In this document: positions 7,935 through 14,252 of the stretch, piece by piece
Layout of the letters: every line of letters begins with the position of its first letter
Position numbering within the stretch: position 1 is the stretch's first letter
Origin: Deltaproteobacteria bacterium RBG_16_54_18
GTDB lineage: Bacteria > Desulfobacterota > B13-G15 > RBG-16-54-18
Assembly: GCA_001797935.1 (NCBI GenBank)
Contig: MGQT01000052.1
Location: 1 to 20,217, forward strand
Direction of reading: 5' to 3'
DNA length: 20,217 nucleotides
Notes under the pieces: generated by a model
Seen by the model: only the letters and a program-made list of their open reading frames with translations
What the model was told of the DNA's origin: nothing
Databases searched by the model: none
Program-made: the position numbers and the translations under genes

Positions 7935-8876
7935 ATGAAAAAAGTTGTTGTATTGTTGTTGATGGTTTTTCTTTTGATGGCGGCAGGGAGCGCGCTGGGC
8001 GCCGAGAAGGTGAAGATCGGGCATCTCGCCATCATTCCCAGCCTTCCCACCTATGTGGCGATGGAAAAGGGGTTCTTCACCCAGGAAGGACTGGACGTGG
8101 AGCTGGTCCCTTTCCAGTCGGGAACGGATATTATTGATGCCCTGATCGCGGGGAGGATCGACGCCGACTGCATGAGCGCCATCACCGGATTCTGGTTTGT
8201 TGCGCAGAACGTGACCGATCGGTTCAAAATCTTCCTCGTCTACGCGGCCGATTCTAATGTAGACAACACGATGGTGGTGGTGGTGAAGAAGGACTCTCCC
8301 TTGAAATCATTAAAGGACCTCAAGGGGAAAAAGGTAGGGACCTTCCCCGGGGCCACCACCGTGTCCTTGGCCCGGGTGATTGTTGGCAAGCAGACAGATC
8401 CCAAAGGGGTCACATTTACCGAGATCCCTCCCGGCAACCTGATTGGGGCTCTGGCAGCCGGCCAGATCGACGCCTACTTTTCGACGGAGCCTTTCGGCAT
8501 GATCGCTGTCTCTCAAGGCGTGGGCAGGTATCTCATGAAGAGCCCGTGCACGTTACTCGGATTAAAGCGGGGCATCACGGGCGGCGGTTTTGCCTTTTCC
8601 ACCAAGTTCATGCAGGAGCGGCCCGAGGTAGCCAAGAAGGTCAAGGCCGCCATCGAGAAGGGTGCGGATTTTATCAAGACCAATGAGCAAGAGGCCCGGG
8701 GCTTTTTGGTGAAATATGCGCAACTCCCCCCGCCGGTTGCTGCTCAGATTCCTTTTGAAAAGTGGATCCGGATCAAGTATCTCGACAAGCAAGGTCCGCA
8801 GGCCTATTTTGATATCCTCTACAAGGATGGGGCGTATCAAAAGCCGGTTGATACCACGAAACTTTACTACGAATAA
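7935..8876 (+). CDS. Periplasmic substrate-binding protein of ABC importer, copy 2 (paralogue)
   Basis: This 313-residue protein has a signal peptide (MKKVVV, cleavage near ALG-AEK at 22/23) and the same NMT1/SsuA-like fold as its upstream neighbour. By eye more than half of the positions match, including the KKDSPL, KDLKGKKVGTFPGAT and EPFGMIA segments and the shared ending VDTTKLYY. Differences cluster in predicted pocket segments: SSSTTGYWF in copy 1 is MSAITGFWF here, GTTSMKEDNS is AADSNVDNT, and APPHMIP is PPGNLIG. This suggests related but not identical ligands. A near-perfect ribosome site AAGGAGGA (7923-7930) precedes ATG 7935. The ATPase gene starts one base after its stop. Confidence 0.9.
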   Translation: MKKVVVLLLMVFLLMAAGSALGAEKVKIGHLAIIPSLPTYVAMEKGFFTQEGLDVELVPFQSGTDIIDALIAGRIDADCMSAITGFWFVAQNVTDRFKIFLVYAADSNVDNTMVVVVKKDSPLKSLKDLKGKKVGTFPGATTVSLARVIVGKQTDPKGVTFTEIPPGNLIGALAAGQIDAYFSTEPFGMIAVSQGVGRYLMKSPCTLLGLKRGITGGGFAFSTKFMQERPEVAKKVKAAIEKGADFIKTNEQEARGFLVKYAQLPPPVAAQIPFEKWIRIKYLDKQGPQAYFDILYKDGAYQKPVDTTKLYYE

Positions 8877-8877
8877 G

Positions 8878-9702
8878 ATGGTTCAGGAGCGACCATATCT
8901 CTACGTTCGCGGCGTGAGTAAACACTACGACACGGCCCCCGATCCCCGGCTGGGGAGCGGGGGCCTGCGGGTGCTGGACAACATCTCCTTTACCGCCAAG
9001 AAAGGGGAGTTTGTCACCATCGTCGGCCCGAACGGTTGCGGCAAAAGCACCTTTTTCCGCATGCTTTCCGGCCTCGAGGAGATGGATTACGGGCGGGTCC
9101 TCATCGGGGGTAAGACCGTTGAGGAGGCGAAGATCGGCTATGTGTTTCAAAACTACCGTGAATCGCTCTATCCATGGCGTACCTGTCTCGGCAACCTCAT
9201 GGTACCCCTCGAACTCGACGGGGTACCGCGGCGGGAGCGAAAAAAGAAGGTGGATGATTTCCTCTGGCGCCTCGACATGAGCGTGCGGGAGGATGCCTAT
9301 CCGTATGAGCTCAGTGGCGGGCAACAGCAGATGCTCGGTATCCTGCGCGCCCTGGTCTATGAGCCGGATATCCTCCTTTTGGACGAGCCCTTCAGCTCAC
9401 TCGACTTTCAAACGACGCTCTACATGCATGACAAGATCATGGAGGTCTGGAAAAAGACCGGGATAACCGTTCTCTTTATCTCCCATAACATCCATGAGGC
9501 GGTCTACCTGGCCGACAAGGTGGTCGTCTTCAGCAAGCGGCCGGCCAGGGTTGTAGAGGTGATAGAGACCAACCTCCCCCGGCCCCGCGATTATAAGGTG
9601 ACCGAGAGCGATCAGTTTTTCGAGGTAAAAAACCGGGTGACCGAGCTCTTCCGTGAAGAGATCATGGACAGCTTCCTTTTTATGGAGCTGAGCGGTTTTT
9701 AA
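8878..9702 (+). CDS. ABC importer ATPase (SsuB/TauB/NrtD-like)
   Basis: This 274-residue cytoplasmic ATPase should power the fused permease. Walker A is GPNGCGKS (50-57), the Q-loop YVFQNYRESLYPWRT carries Gln91, the signature LSGGQ is at 145-149, Walker B with Glu is ILLLDEP (165-171), and the switch His is His203 in FISHNIHEA. The RESLYPW segment after the Q-loop is typical of the nitrate/sulfonate/taurine branch. An N-terminal insertion (about 18-30, DTAPDPRLGSGGL) is slightly longer than usual. ATG 8878 is preferred over earlier in-frame starts because those lie inside the binding-protein gene and encode no conserved residues. It starts one base after that gene's stop with no obvious ribosome site, implying coupled translation. 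Confidence 0.93.
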   Translation: MVQERPYLYVRGVSKHYDTAPDPRLGSGGLRVLDNISFTAKKGEFVTIVGPNGCGKSTFFRMLSGLEEMDYGRVLIGGKTVEEAKIGYVFQNYRESLYPWRTCLGNLMVPLELDGVPRRERKKKVDDFLWRLDMSVREDAYPYELSGGQQQMLGILRALVYEPDILLLDEPFSSLDFQTTLYMHDKIMEVWKKTGITVLFISHNIHEAVYLADKVVVFSKRPARVVEVIETNLPRPRDYKVTESDQFFEVKNRVTELFREEIMDSFLFMELSGF

Positions 9703-9779
9703 ATTCAGGGGCGCGATGGGCAAGGATGATGGAGCAAGGGCTCTTTTTGATTATCAAGGCCCTGTTCTTCGAGGATTGG

Positions 9780-9820
9780 GCCTGCCGGTAAAGGAACGGC
9801 CAGGGCAGGCTTCTTCTTTT
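9780..9820 (+). terminator. Hairpin terminator after the ligase-permease transport operon
   Basis: GCCTGCC (9780-9786) pairs perfectly with GGCAGGC (9804-9810) across a 17-base loop and is followed at once by TTCTTCTTTT (9811-9820). It lies between the plus-strand operon and the convergent minus-strand acyltransferase gene, where a terminator is expected. The stem is only seven base pairs and the T-tract is interrupted. Confidence 0.6.
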
Positions 9821-9843
9821 GTTCTGAGAATCAAACCTTAAAA

Positions 9844-10779
9844 CTAGAGTTTCTTGTAGTCTATGTGGCGCTTCCACCTCCGGTGCCACCACCACCACTG
9901 TTCCGGGTACCGTTCGATATATCCCTCGATAAGCTTCATCAAACGGGAAAGGTTGTGGGCGATTGCCTGTTCCTGATCCTCGGTAGTTTCCAGCGGGAAA
10001 GGCCTTTCTATAACAAGCTTATGCCGCCAGCCGTTCTCATAGACGATAAAGGCCGGCAGGATCGTGGCCCCCGTGCGCAGGGCAAGAACCACCGGTCCCT
10101 TAAAGGATGGAACGGGATACCCGAAAAAATCCACCATGATGTCAGGGTATGGCGGATTTTGATCCATCACAATATAGACAATTCCTCCCTTACGCAGCTG
10201 CCGTAAGGATTGTTGTGCCGCCAACCTTCGTTCACCGCCGTTGATAAAGCCAGCTCCTACCATATCAGTCATGCGGTAGTAGAGCCGTGTGATATATTTG
10301 TTTCTGGGTGTCTTGATGATGACCGCGGTGGGATACCCATCCCGGGCCAGTTTGGCAGGGATGAGGGTAAAGTTACCCAGATGGACTCCCGCGATGATAA
10401 TTCCGTTGCCGCTTTTCATCGCTGCATCAAGGTGTTCTTTTCCCTCAATTTCGATAAGCCCCTGTGCCTGTGCGGGACGGAGCATGCAAAACTTCATTGC
10501 CTCCACGAAACTCGTGACGGTCCTGGTGAGACACTCTCTATAGATCGCCTCGAACTCTTTCTCGCTTTTCCGTTTGCCGAAGACCAGGTGCAGGTTGGCA
10601 AGGGCGATCTTTTTCCGTCTGCCGGGGAAGATATTTACGATCCACGCCAATCCCCTGCCTAAGAGGTAGACGCCGGATAAGGGGATGAGCTTGAGCAGGA
10701 GGACAATGGGAGGGCCGACGAGGAAGAAGATGTTTCCTCCGAAGGCCTCCCAGCGCCGCCGCCACTTCTTTGTCATCAT
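9844..10779 (-). CDS. LpxL/HtrB-like lysophospholipid (lipid A-type) acyltransferase
   Basis: This 311-residue inner-membrane protein matches the lauroyl/myristoyl acyltransferase family that adds secondary acyl chains to lipid A. It has a hydrophobic N-terminal anchor (about 14-38), the active-site block AGVHLGNFTL with His133, the MDQNPP motif (205-210), VDFFGYPVPSFKGPV, and the C-terminal PEQWWWWHRRWK. In classical members an acidic residue lies five positions after the His (H-x4-E/D); here that position is Thr138, so the catalytic pair looks altered. No other lipid A gene is nearby, so its acceptor could be another lipid. It is transcribed alone on the minus strand, convergent with the upstream operon and divergent from nikR. 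Confidence 0.88.
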   Translation of the reverse strand: MMTKKWRRRWEAFGGNIFFLVGPPIVLLLKLIPLSGVYLLGRGLAWIVNIFPGRRKKIALANLHLVFGKRKSEKEFEAIYRECLTRTVTSFVEAMKFCMLRPAQAQGLIEIEGKEHLDAAMKSGNGIIIAGVHLGNFTLIPAKLARDGYPTAVIIKTPRNKYITRLYYRMTDMVGAGFINGGERRLAAQQSLRQLRKGGIVYIVMDQNPPYPDIMVDFFGYPVPSFKGPVVLALRTGATILPAFIVYENGWRHKLVIERPFPLETTEDQEQAIAHNLSRLMKLIEGYIERYPEQWWWWHRRWKRHIDYKKL

Positions 10780-10790
10780 AACGATATCTC

Positions 10791-10806
10791 CCCCTCGCGT
10801 GAGGGG
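10791..10806 (-). promoter_or_regulatory. Small GC hairpin overlapping the ribosome site of the acyltransferase gene
   Basis: Read on the minus strand, CCCCTC-ACGC-GAGGGG forms a perfect six-base-pair stem just upstream of the ATG. The G-rich right arm, continuing as GGAGA, is also the best ribosome-site match for the gene. Folding could therefore lower initiation. This is a sequence-level prediction only. Confidence 0.35.
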
Positions 10807-10867
10807 ATACTATATGCTTCTCTGTTCCTATTTGCAAGGAAAGCGATTACAAAGTCTGCTTTTTCGC

Positions 10868-10896
10868 TTGACAGGCAATGCTGCTAATGCTATTTA
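10868..10896 (+). promoter_or_regulatory. Candidate sigma70 promoter of nikR
   Basis: A consensus -35 TTGACA (10868-10873) is followed after 17 bases by TATTTA (10891-10896), a poor -10. It lies about 30 bases before ATG 10925, leaving room for a short leader with the ribosome site ACGAGGAAT. The candidate NikR site overlaps the -10 region and the predicted transcription start. Confidence 0.45.
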
Positions 10897-10913
10897 TTTT
10901 CTATTCGTAACAC
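10887..10913. promoter_or_regulatory. Candidate NikR operator upstream of nikR
   Basis: The half-site GTAACAC (10907-10913) has a degenerate partner ATGCTAT (10887-10893) 13 bases upstream, matching four of seven bases of GTGTTAC. From memory, NikR sites in delta-type bacteria follow GTGTTAC-N13/14-GTAACAC. The identical half-site recurs before the outer-membrane gene downstream, which supports the call more than this site alone does. Confidence 0.5.
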
Positions 10914-10924
10914 GAGGAATCTTT

Positions 10925-11338
10925 ATGGCGAAACTGGTACGATTTGGTGTATCGCTCGATCAAGACCTGTTAGACAAGTTCGACCGTCTTGTCAGAGAAA
11001 AAAACTATTCCTGCCGTTCCGAGGCATTCAGGGATTTAATGCGCCAGGAGTTGGTGCAAAAGCAATGGCACGAGGGGAAAGAGGTTGCGGGCGCCATTAC
11101 GCTTATTTACGACCATCACAAAAGAGAATTGGTCAATAAGCTCATGGATATCCAGCATGATTTCGGTGGGCTGATCATCTCTTCCCAACATGTCCATTTA
11201 GATCACAGCAATTGTCTGGAAATCATTGCGTTCAAGGGTTCTCCCAAAGAGGCCCAAAGGTTGGCCGACAGTCTGACATCAGTCAAAGGGGTGAAGCATG
11301 GGACCCTAAGCATGACAACGACCGGCAAGGATATGTAA
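10925..11338 (+). CDS. nikR: Nickel-responsive transcriptional regulator NikR
   Basis: This 137-residue protein has an N-terminal ribbon-helix-helix DNA-binding domain (about 1-45, VRFGVSLDQDLLDKFD) and a C-terminal ACT-like nickel-sensing domain. The four nickel ligands known from E. coli NikR are present with an offset of two: His78, His89, His91 and Cys97, the last three within QHVHLDHSNC. With nickel bound, NikR represses nickel uptake genes, and here it directly precedes an outer-membrane barrel and the nikMNQO genes. ATG 10925 is chosen over longer in-frame starts because it gives the conserved family N-terminus and has a ribosome site. Autoregulation is likely from the upstream candidate operator. 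Confidence 0.95.
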   Translation: MAKLVRFGVSLDQDLLDKFDRLVREKNYSCRSEAFRDLMRQELVQKQWHEGKEVAGAITLIYDHHKRELVNKLMDIQHDFGGLIISSQHVHLDHSNCLEIIAFKGSPKEAQRLADSLTSVKGVKHGTLSMTTTGKDM

Positions 11339-11341
11339 CGA

Positions 11342-11378
11342 GTATTATTTTTTTGTCTAATAGTAACACGAATATAAT
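11342..11378 (+). promoter_or_regulatory. Candidate NikR operator and -10 element before the outer-membrane gene and nikMNQO
   Basis: GTATTAT-N14-GTAACAC (11342-11369) matches the expected GTGTTAC-N14-GTAACAC at twelve of fourteen arm positions. A perfect -10 TATAAT lies at 11373-11378, about 24 bases before ATG 11402; the -35 region is T-rich and weak. The site sits where bound NikR would block RNA polymerase. It suggests that the outer-membrane gene and the transporter genes behind it form one nickel-repressed unit separate from nikR. Confidence 0.58.
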
Positions 11379-11401
11379 ATTAATAGCACAAAGGAGCGTC
11401 T

Positions 11402-12364
11402 ATGTTACCGAGACTTATGTTTTTTCTGCTCGTGTGTTTCTCACTTATTGTTCTAATGCAAAACGCCGTTGCGCAAGAAGAGCCTGTAAGCCAAAAAGAG
11501 GGAACTACTATCTCAGAACAGGCACCTGCTGTCCAAGAAGAGTGGAACCCGCCTTCGGCAGGACCGATTACCACCTGGACGGCCCTCTTGTGTGGCAAGG
11601 GCAATTTTGTAATTCAGCCCTTTTTCTTTTATAACCACACGCGTGGTGAGTTCGATGCTAAAGGACACTATACCCCTCTGCCTAAAGGTGACAAGGAATA
11701 CCAGTCCCAAGAACAGTTATTTCTACAATATGGTATCCTTGATTGGCTTGAAATTGACGCACAAACTGTCTATCAAGAGAATTATATAAAGCAGGGCGGT
11801 GTAACGACTCATGCCAATGGTTTTGGCGATAGCTATCTTTTTTTGCGTGGACGTATTGTTGAAGAAAAAGGCTGGCTGCCTTATGTAACAGGATTATTTC
11901 AACTGAAGATGCCAACCGGCAAGTATCAGCATGAAGATTCAGAGAAGCTCGGGGCGGATTTAATGGGGACGGGTTCCTGGGACCCCGGATTCGGTCTCAT
12001 TGTAACCAAAAAAATTAAACCATTTATATTCCACGCTGACGTTACCTATAGTTTTCCGCAGCGGGTAAGCATTAATGGTATCAAGACGCGGTATGCCAAT
12101 TACCTCAATTGTGATTTTGCTGTGGAATATTTCCTGCCCAAAGGATTCAATATCATGTTAGAATCAAATGCGTTCTTCCAGGGGGACATGAAAGAGGATG
12201 GTGTAAGAATCCCTCACTCTGCTGTGAAATATCTTATAATTTCTCCCGCAATAGGCTGGTCTTGTGATAAATTGCAAATACTCTTGGGGTACCAGAGGGT
12301 TGTCATGGGCACGAACACAGATGCCAACGACTCAGTAGCGCTAACCTGCGTCTACACATTCTAG
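11402..12364 (+). CDS. Predicted outer-membrane beta-barrel protein in nickel operon
   Basis: This 320-residue protein has a signal peptide (cleavage near AVA-QEE at 24/25), a Glu/Pro/Gln-rich stretch (about 25-60), then many alternating amphipathic strands rich in aromatic residues and Gly. It ends in VYTF, the terminal aromatic typical of barrels recognised by the Bam machinery. I recognise the general type (MetA-pathway phenol-degradation or transporter-like barrels) but not a specific family. Position between nikR and nikM, 12 bases before nikM, and the candidate NikR operator upstream suggest that it is the outer-membrane entry route for nickel. It is clearly more AT-rich than the mla or ligase-permease genes. 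Function is inferred from context only. Confidence 0.75.
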   Translation: MLPRLMFFLLVCFSLIVLMQNAVAQEEPVSQKEGTTISEQAPAVQEEWNPPSAGPITTWTALLCGKGNFVIQPFFFYNHTRGEFDAKGHYTPLPKGDKEYQSQEQLFLQYGILDWLEIDAQTVYQENYIKQGGVTTHANGFGDSYLFLRGRIVEEKGWLPYVTGLFQLKMPTGKYQHEDSEKLGADLMGTGSWDPGFGLIVTKKIKPFIFHADVTYSFPQRVSINGIKTRYANYLNCDFAVEYFLPKGFNIMLESNAFFQGDMKEDGVRIPHSAVKYLIISPAIGWSCDKLQILLGYQRVVMGTNTDANDSVALTCVYTF

Positions 12365-12376
12365 AAAGGAGAAAAT

Positions 12377-13057
12377 ATGCATATACCAGACGGATATTTA
12401 GGGCCGGCGACCTGCGGTTTTTTCTATGCGCTGATGCTGCCGATATGGACCGCGGCTGCCAAAATAGTTAAGAAGACCCTCAAGGCAAAACAGGTCCCCC
12501 TGTTGGCGATCGGCGCCGCCTTCAGCTTTGTGATCATGATGTTCAATGTCCCCATCCCCGGCGGCTCCACCGGTCATGCAGTCGGGGGTGTTCTCGTAGC
12601 CATCCTGCTTGGGCCGTGGGCGGCATGCATCGCGATAACCGTTGCCCTGGTCGTCCAGGCGTTGCTCTTCGGAGACGGTGGGATCACGGCGATAGGGGCC
12701 AATTGTTTTAACATGGCCTTTGTGTTACCTTTAACAGGATACTATCTGTACAAGGTCCTCAGCTATAATGCCCCCCTTGATTCAAACAGAAGGGTGTGGG
12801 CAGCAGGGGTGGCTGGTTATATCGGCATTAACGTGGCTGCTTTTTTAGCCGGGGTAGAATTCGGATTGCAGCCGCTGTTGCATCATACCGCCGACGGTCA
12901 GGCCCTGTACTCTCCCTATGGATTGCATATAGCGGTGCCGGCAATGGCAGGGGAGCACCTCTTGATATTCGGCTGGATCGAGGCCATTGTAACCGCCCTC
13001 GTGATAAAATTTCTACAGAGGCAAGCGCCCGAGCTTCTTAAAGAAGGGAGGGGATAA
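12377..13057 (+). CDS. nikM: NikM/CbiM-type substrate-specific component of ECF nickel transporter
   Basis: This 226-residue membrane protein begins with the invariant MHIPDGYL, in which the amino terminus and His2 bind the metal. His67 in PGGSTGH matches the third ligand known from the T. tengcongensis NikM2 structure (recalled). Seven or so membrane helices and the segment LYSPYGLHIAVPAMAGEHL are typical of the family. NikM is the S-component giving nickel or cobalt specificity; sequence alone does not fully separate the two, but NikR sites favour nickel. The start has AAAGGAG just upstream and lies 12 bases after the barrel gene. Confidence 0.92.
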   Translation: MHIPDGYLGPATCGFFYALMLPIWTAAAKIVKKTLKAKQVPLLAIGAAFSFVIMMFNVPIPGGSTGHAVGGVLVAILLGPWAACIAITVALVVQALLFGDGGITAIGANCFNMAFVLPLTGYYLYKVLSYNAPLDSNRRVWAAGVAGYIGINVAAFLAGVEFGLQPLLHHTADGQALYSPYGLHIAVPAMAGEHLLIFGWIEAIVTALVIKFLQRQAPELLKEGRG

Positions 13058-13059
13058 CT

Positions 13060-13395
13060 ATGAAGATTACGACCAAATTGTGGATAGGATTAGGTGCGTT
13101 GATCGTCCTCTCTCCCCTCGGGTTATTTCTCCCCGAACATTTTAAGGCAGGCGCGGCCTGGGGTGAGTGGGGGATCGATGAGATCAAGAAACTCGCGGGG
13201 TATGTCCCCAAAGGGTTAGAAAAACTTGCGCAGTTATGGAACGCGCCTCTCCCTGACTATACCTTCAAGGGATGGGAGGAAAAGGGTCTGTCGCATCTCA
13301 GTTTTGCGTATATTATATCGGCCATAGCGGGTATGGCCGTTACTGTCATGGTGGTATTGCTGATCGGCAAGCTGTTGGCCAGGAAAGGGAAATAG
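13060..13395 (+). CDS. nikN: NikN/CbiN-like accessory component of ECF nickel transporter
   Basis: This 111-residue protein has one N-terminal membrane helix (about 8-24), a soluble extracytoplasmic loop, and a C-terminal helix (about 84-105). The PDYTFKGWEEKGLSHLSFAYIISAIAGM segment resembles the conserved part of NikN/PDGLE-type proteins that precedes the last helix. NikN binds NikM and is needed for metal loading. It starts two bases after the nikM stop with a strong upstream AGGGAGGGG. Confidence 0.85.
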   Translation: MKITTKLWIGLGALIVLSPLGLFLPEHFKAGAAWGEWGIDEIKKLAGYVPKGLEKLAQLWNAPLPDYTFKGWEEKGLSHLSFAYIISAIAGMAVTVMVVLLIGKLLARKGK

Positions 13396-13396
13396 G

Positions 13397-14242
13397 GTGT
13401 TTGGAAACAATAATTTCATAGAGCGCTCAATCATGAGCGCTCTATCTTTTTTAAAGGGAGCGATTTTTGCAGACGAATACGCATCCAAGAAAGGTCTGTT
13501 GCAATCGTTGGATCCAAGGGTCAAGACCGTAACCTTTCTCTTCTTTATCATACAAATACTGCTTACCAAGAATCTCTTTATTTTGTTATGCCTCTATGCG
13601 TTATGTTTACTATTAACGCTCTTTTCTAGAATTAATGTGGGATTTTTTTTGAAGCGGACGTGGATATTTATCCCCTTGTTTTCGCTCTTGATCGCCATTC
13701 CTGCCTTATTTAATATCGTTACCCCCGGCGAGCCGTTAATTACTTTCACAATAGCGGGGCTAAAACTCAGTATTACCCGTCAGGGATTGTTCGGGGCAGC
13801 ATTGTTTATGATGCGCGTGACAACGTCCGTATCGTTTGCCGTCCTTTTGAGTCTTACGACGCGGCATTTTGAACTGCTCAAGGTTTTACGTGTTTTCGGG
13901 ATTCCGCAAGTCTTCGTAATGACCCTCGGGATATGCTACCGATATATTTATCTCTTTGTCGAGATCGTTGAAAACACCTATCTGGCCATCAAGAGTCGAG
14001 TAGGAACAACGGTCCACTACACAAGAGGACAGCATATCGTTGCGTGGAACATCGCCTCTCTGTGGAATCGCTCGTATCAGTTGAATGAAGCAGTGTACCA
14101 GGCGATGCTCTCACGGGGATACCGGGGGGAACCGGTTCTCGGGGACGATTTTAAGATCATGGCAAAAGATGGTTTGTGGCTCTCTTTCGTTATCACCCTT
14201 TCTGCTGCACTGGCATACGTGCAGTATTATCTGCTTGTTTGA
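13397..14242 (+). CDS. nikQ: NikQ/CbiQ-type transmembrane (T) component of ECF nickel transporter
   Basis: This 281-residue membrane protein is the energy-coupling subunit linking NikM to the ATPase. It shows SLDPRVKTVTFLFF near the N-terminus, several long hydrophobic helices, and the cytoplasmic coupling motif AMLSRGYRGE near the C-terminus that contacts the ATPase. GTG 13397 lies one base after the nikN stop and has GGAAAGGG seven bases upstream. ATG 13433 gives the more usual family start (MSALSFLKGAIFADEYASKK) but its only upstream ribosome-site bases lie in a strong hairpin. Whichever start is used, the hairpin at 13418-13443 and its T-tract lie at the beginning of the gene. Confidence 0.9.
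   Translation: MFGNNNFIERSIMSALSFLKGAIFADEYASKKGLLQSLDPRVKTVTFLFFIIQILLTKNLFILLCLYALCLLLTLFSRINVGFFLKRTWIFIPLFSLLIAIPALFNIVTPGEPLITFTIAGLKLSITRQGLFGAALFMMRVTTSVSFAVLLSLTTRHFELLKVLRVFGIPQVFVMTLGICYRYIYLFVEIVENTYLAIKSRVGTTVHYTRGQHIVAWNIASLWNRSYQLNEAVYQAMLSRGYRGEPVLGDDFKIMAKDGLWLSFVITLSAALAYVQYYLLV
13418..13452 (+). terminator. Intrinsic terminator-like hairpin inside the 5' end of nikQ (possible attenuator)
   Basis: An 11-base-pair perfect stem (ATAGAGCGCTC at 13418-13428 with its complement at 13435-13445) encloses a six-base loop and is followed by C and six T (13447-13452). This is the form of a rho-independent terminator, yet it lies inside or at the very start of the nikQ reading frame. 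A ribosome starting at GTG 13397 would cover it; without translation it could stop transcription before nikQ and nikO. Confidence 0.68.
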
Positions 14243-14252
14243 AAAGGATCGC

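Noticed and set aside
8716..8877. Upstream extension of the ATPase gene into the second binding-protein gene
   Set aside because: The extra 54 codons lie in another frame of a conserved gene and encode no ABC-ATPase residues; ATG 8878 fits the family.
10685..10924. Longer nikR frame starting inside the acyltransferase gene
   Set aside because: The extension is antisense to a real gene and lies upstream of the predicted promoter and the conserved NikR N-terminus.
11212..11634. Plus-strand frame of 140 codons spanning the nikR end and barrel start
   Set aside because: It overlaps both real genes out of frame and shows no domain.
12365..12376. Cobalamin riboswitch before the CbiM/NikM-type gene
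   Set aside because: Only 12 bases separate it from the barrel gene, and no riboswitch-like sequence lies before the barrel gene either; NikR control explains the region better.
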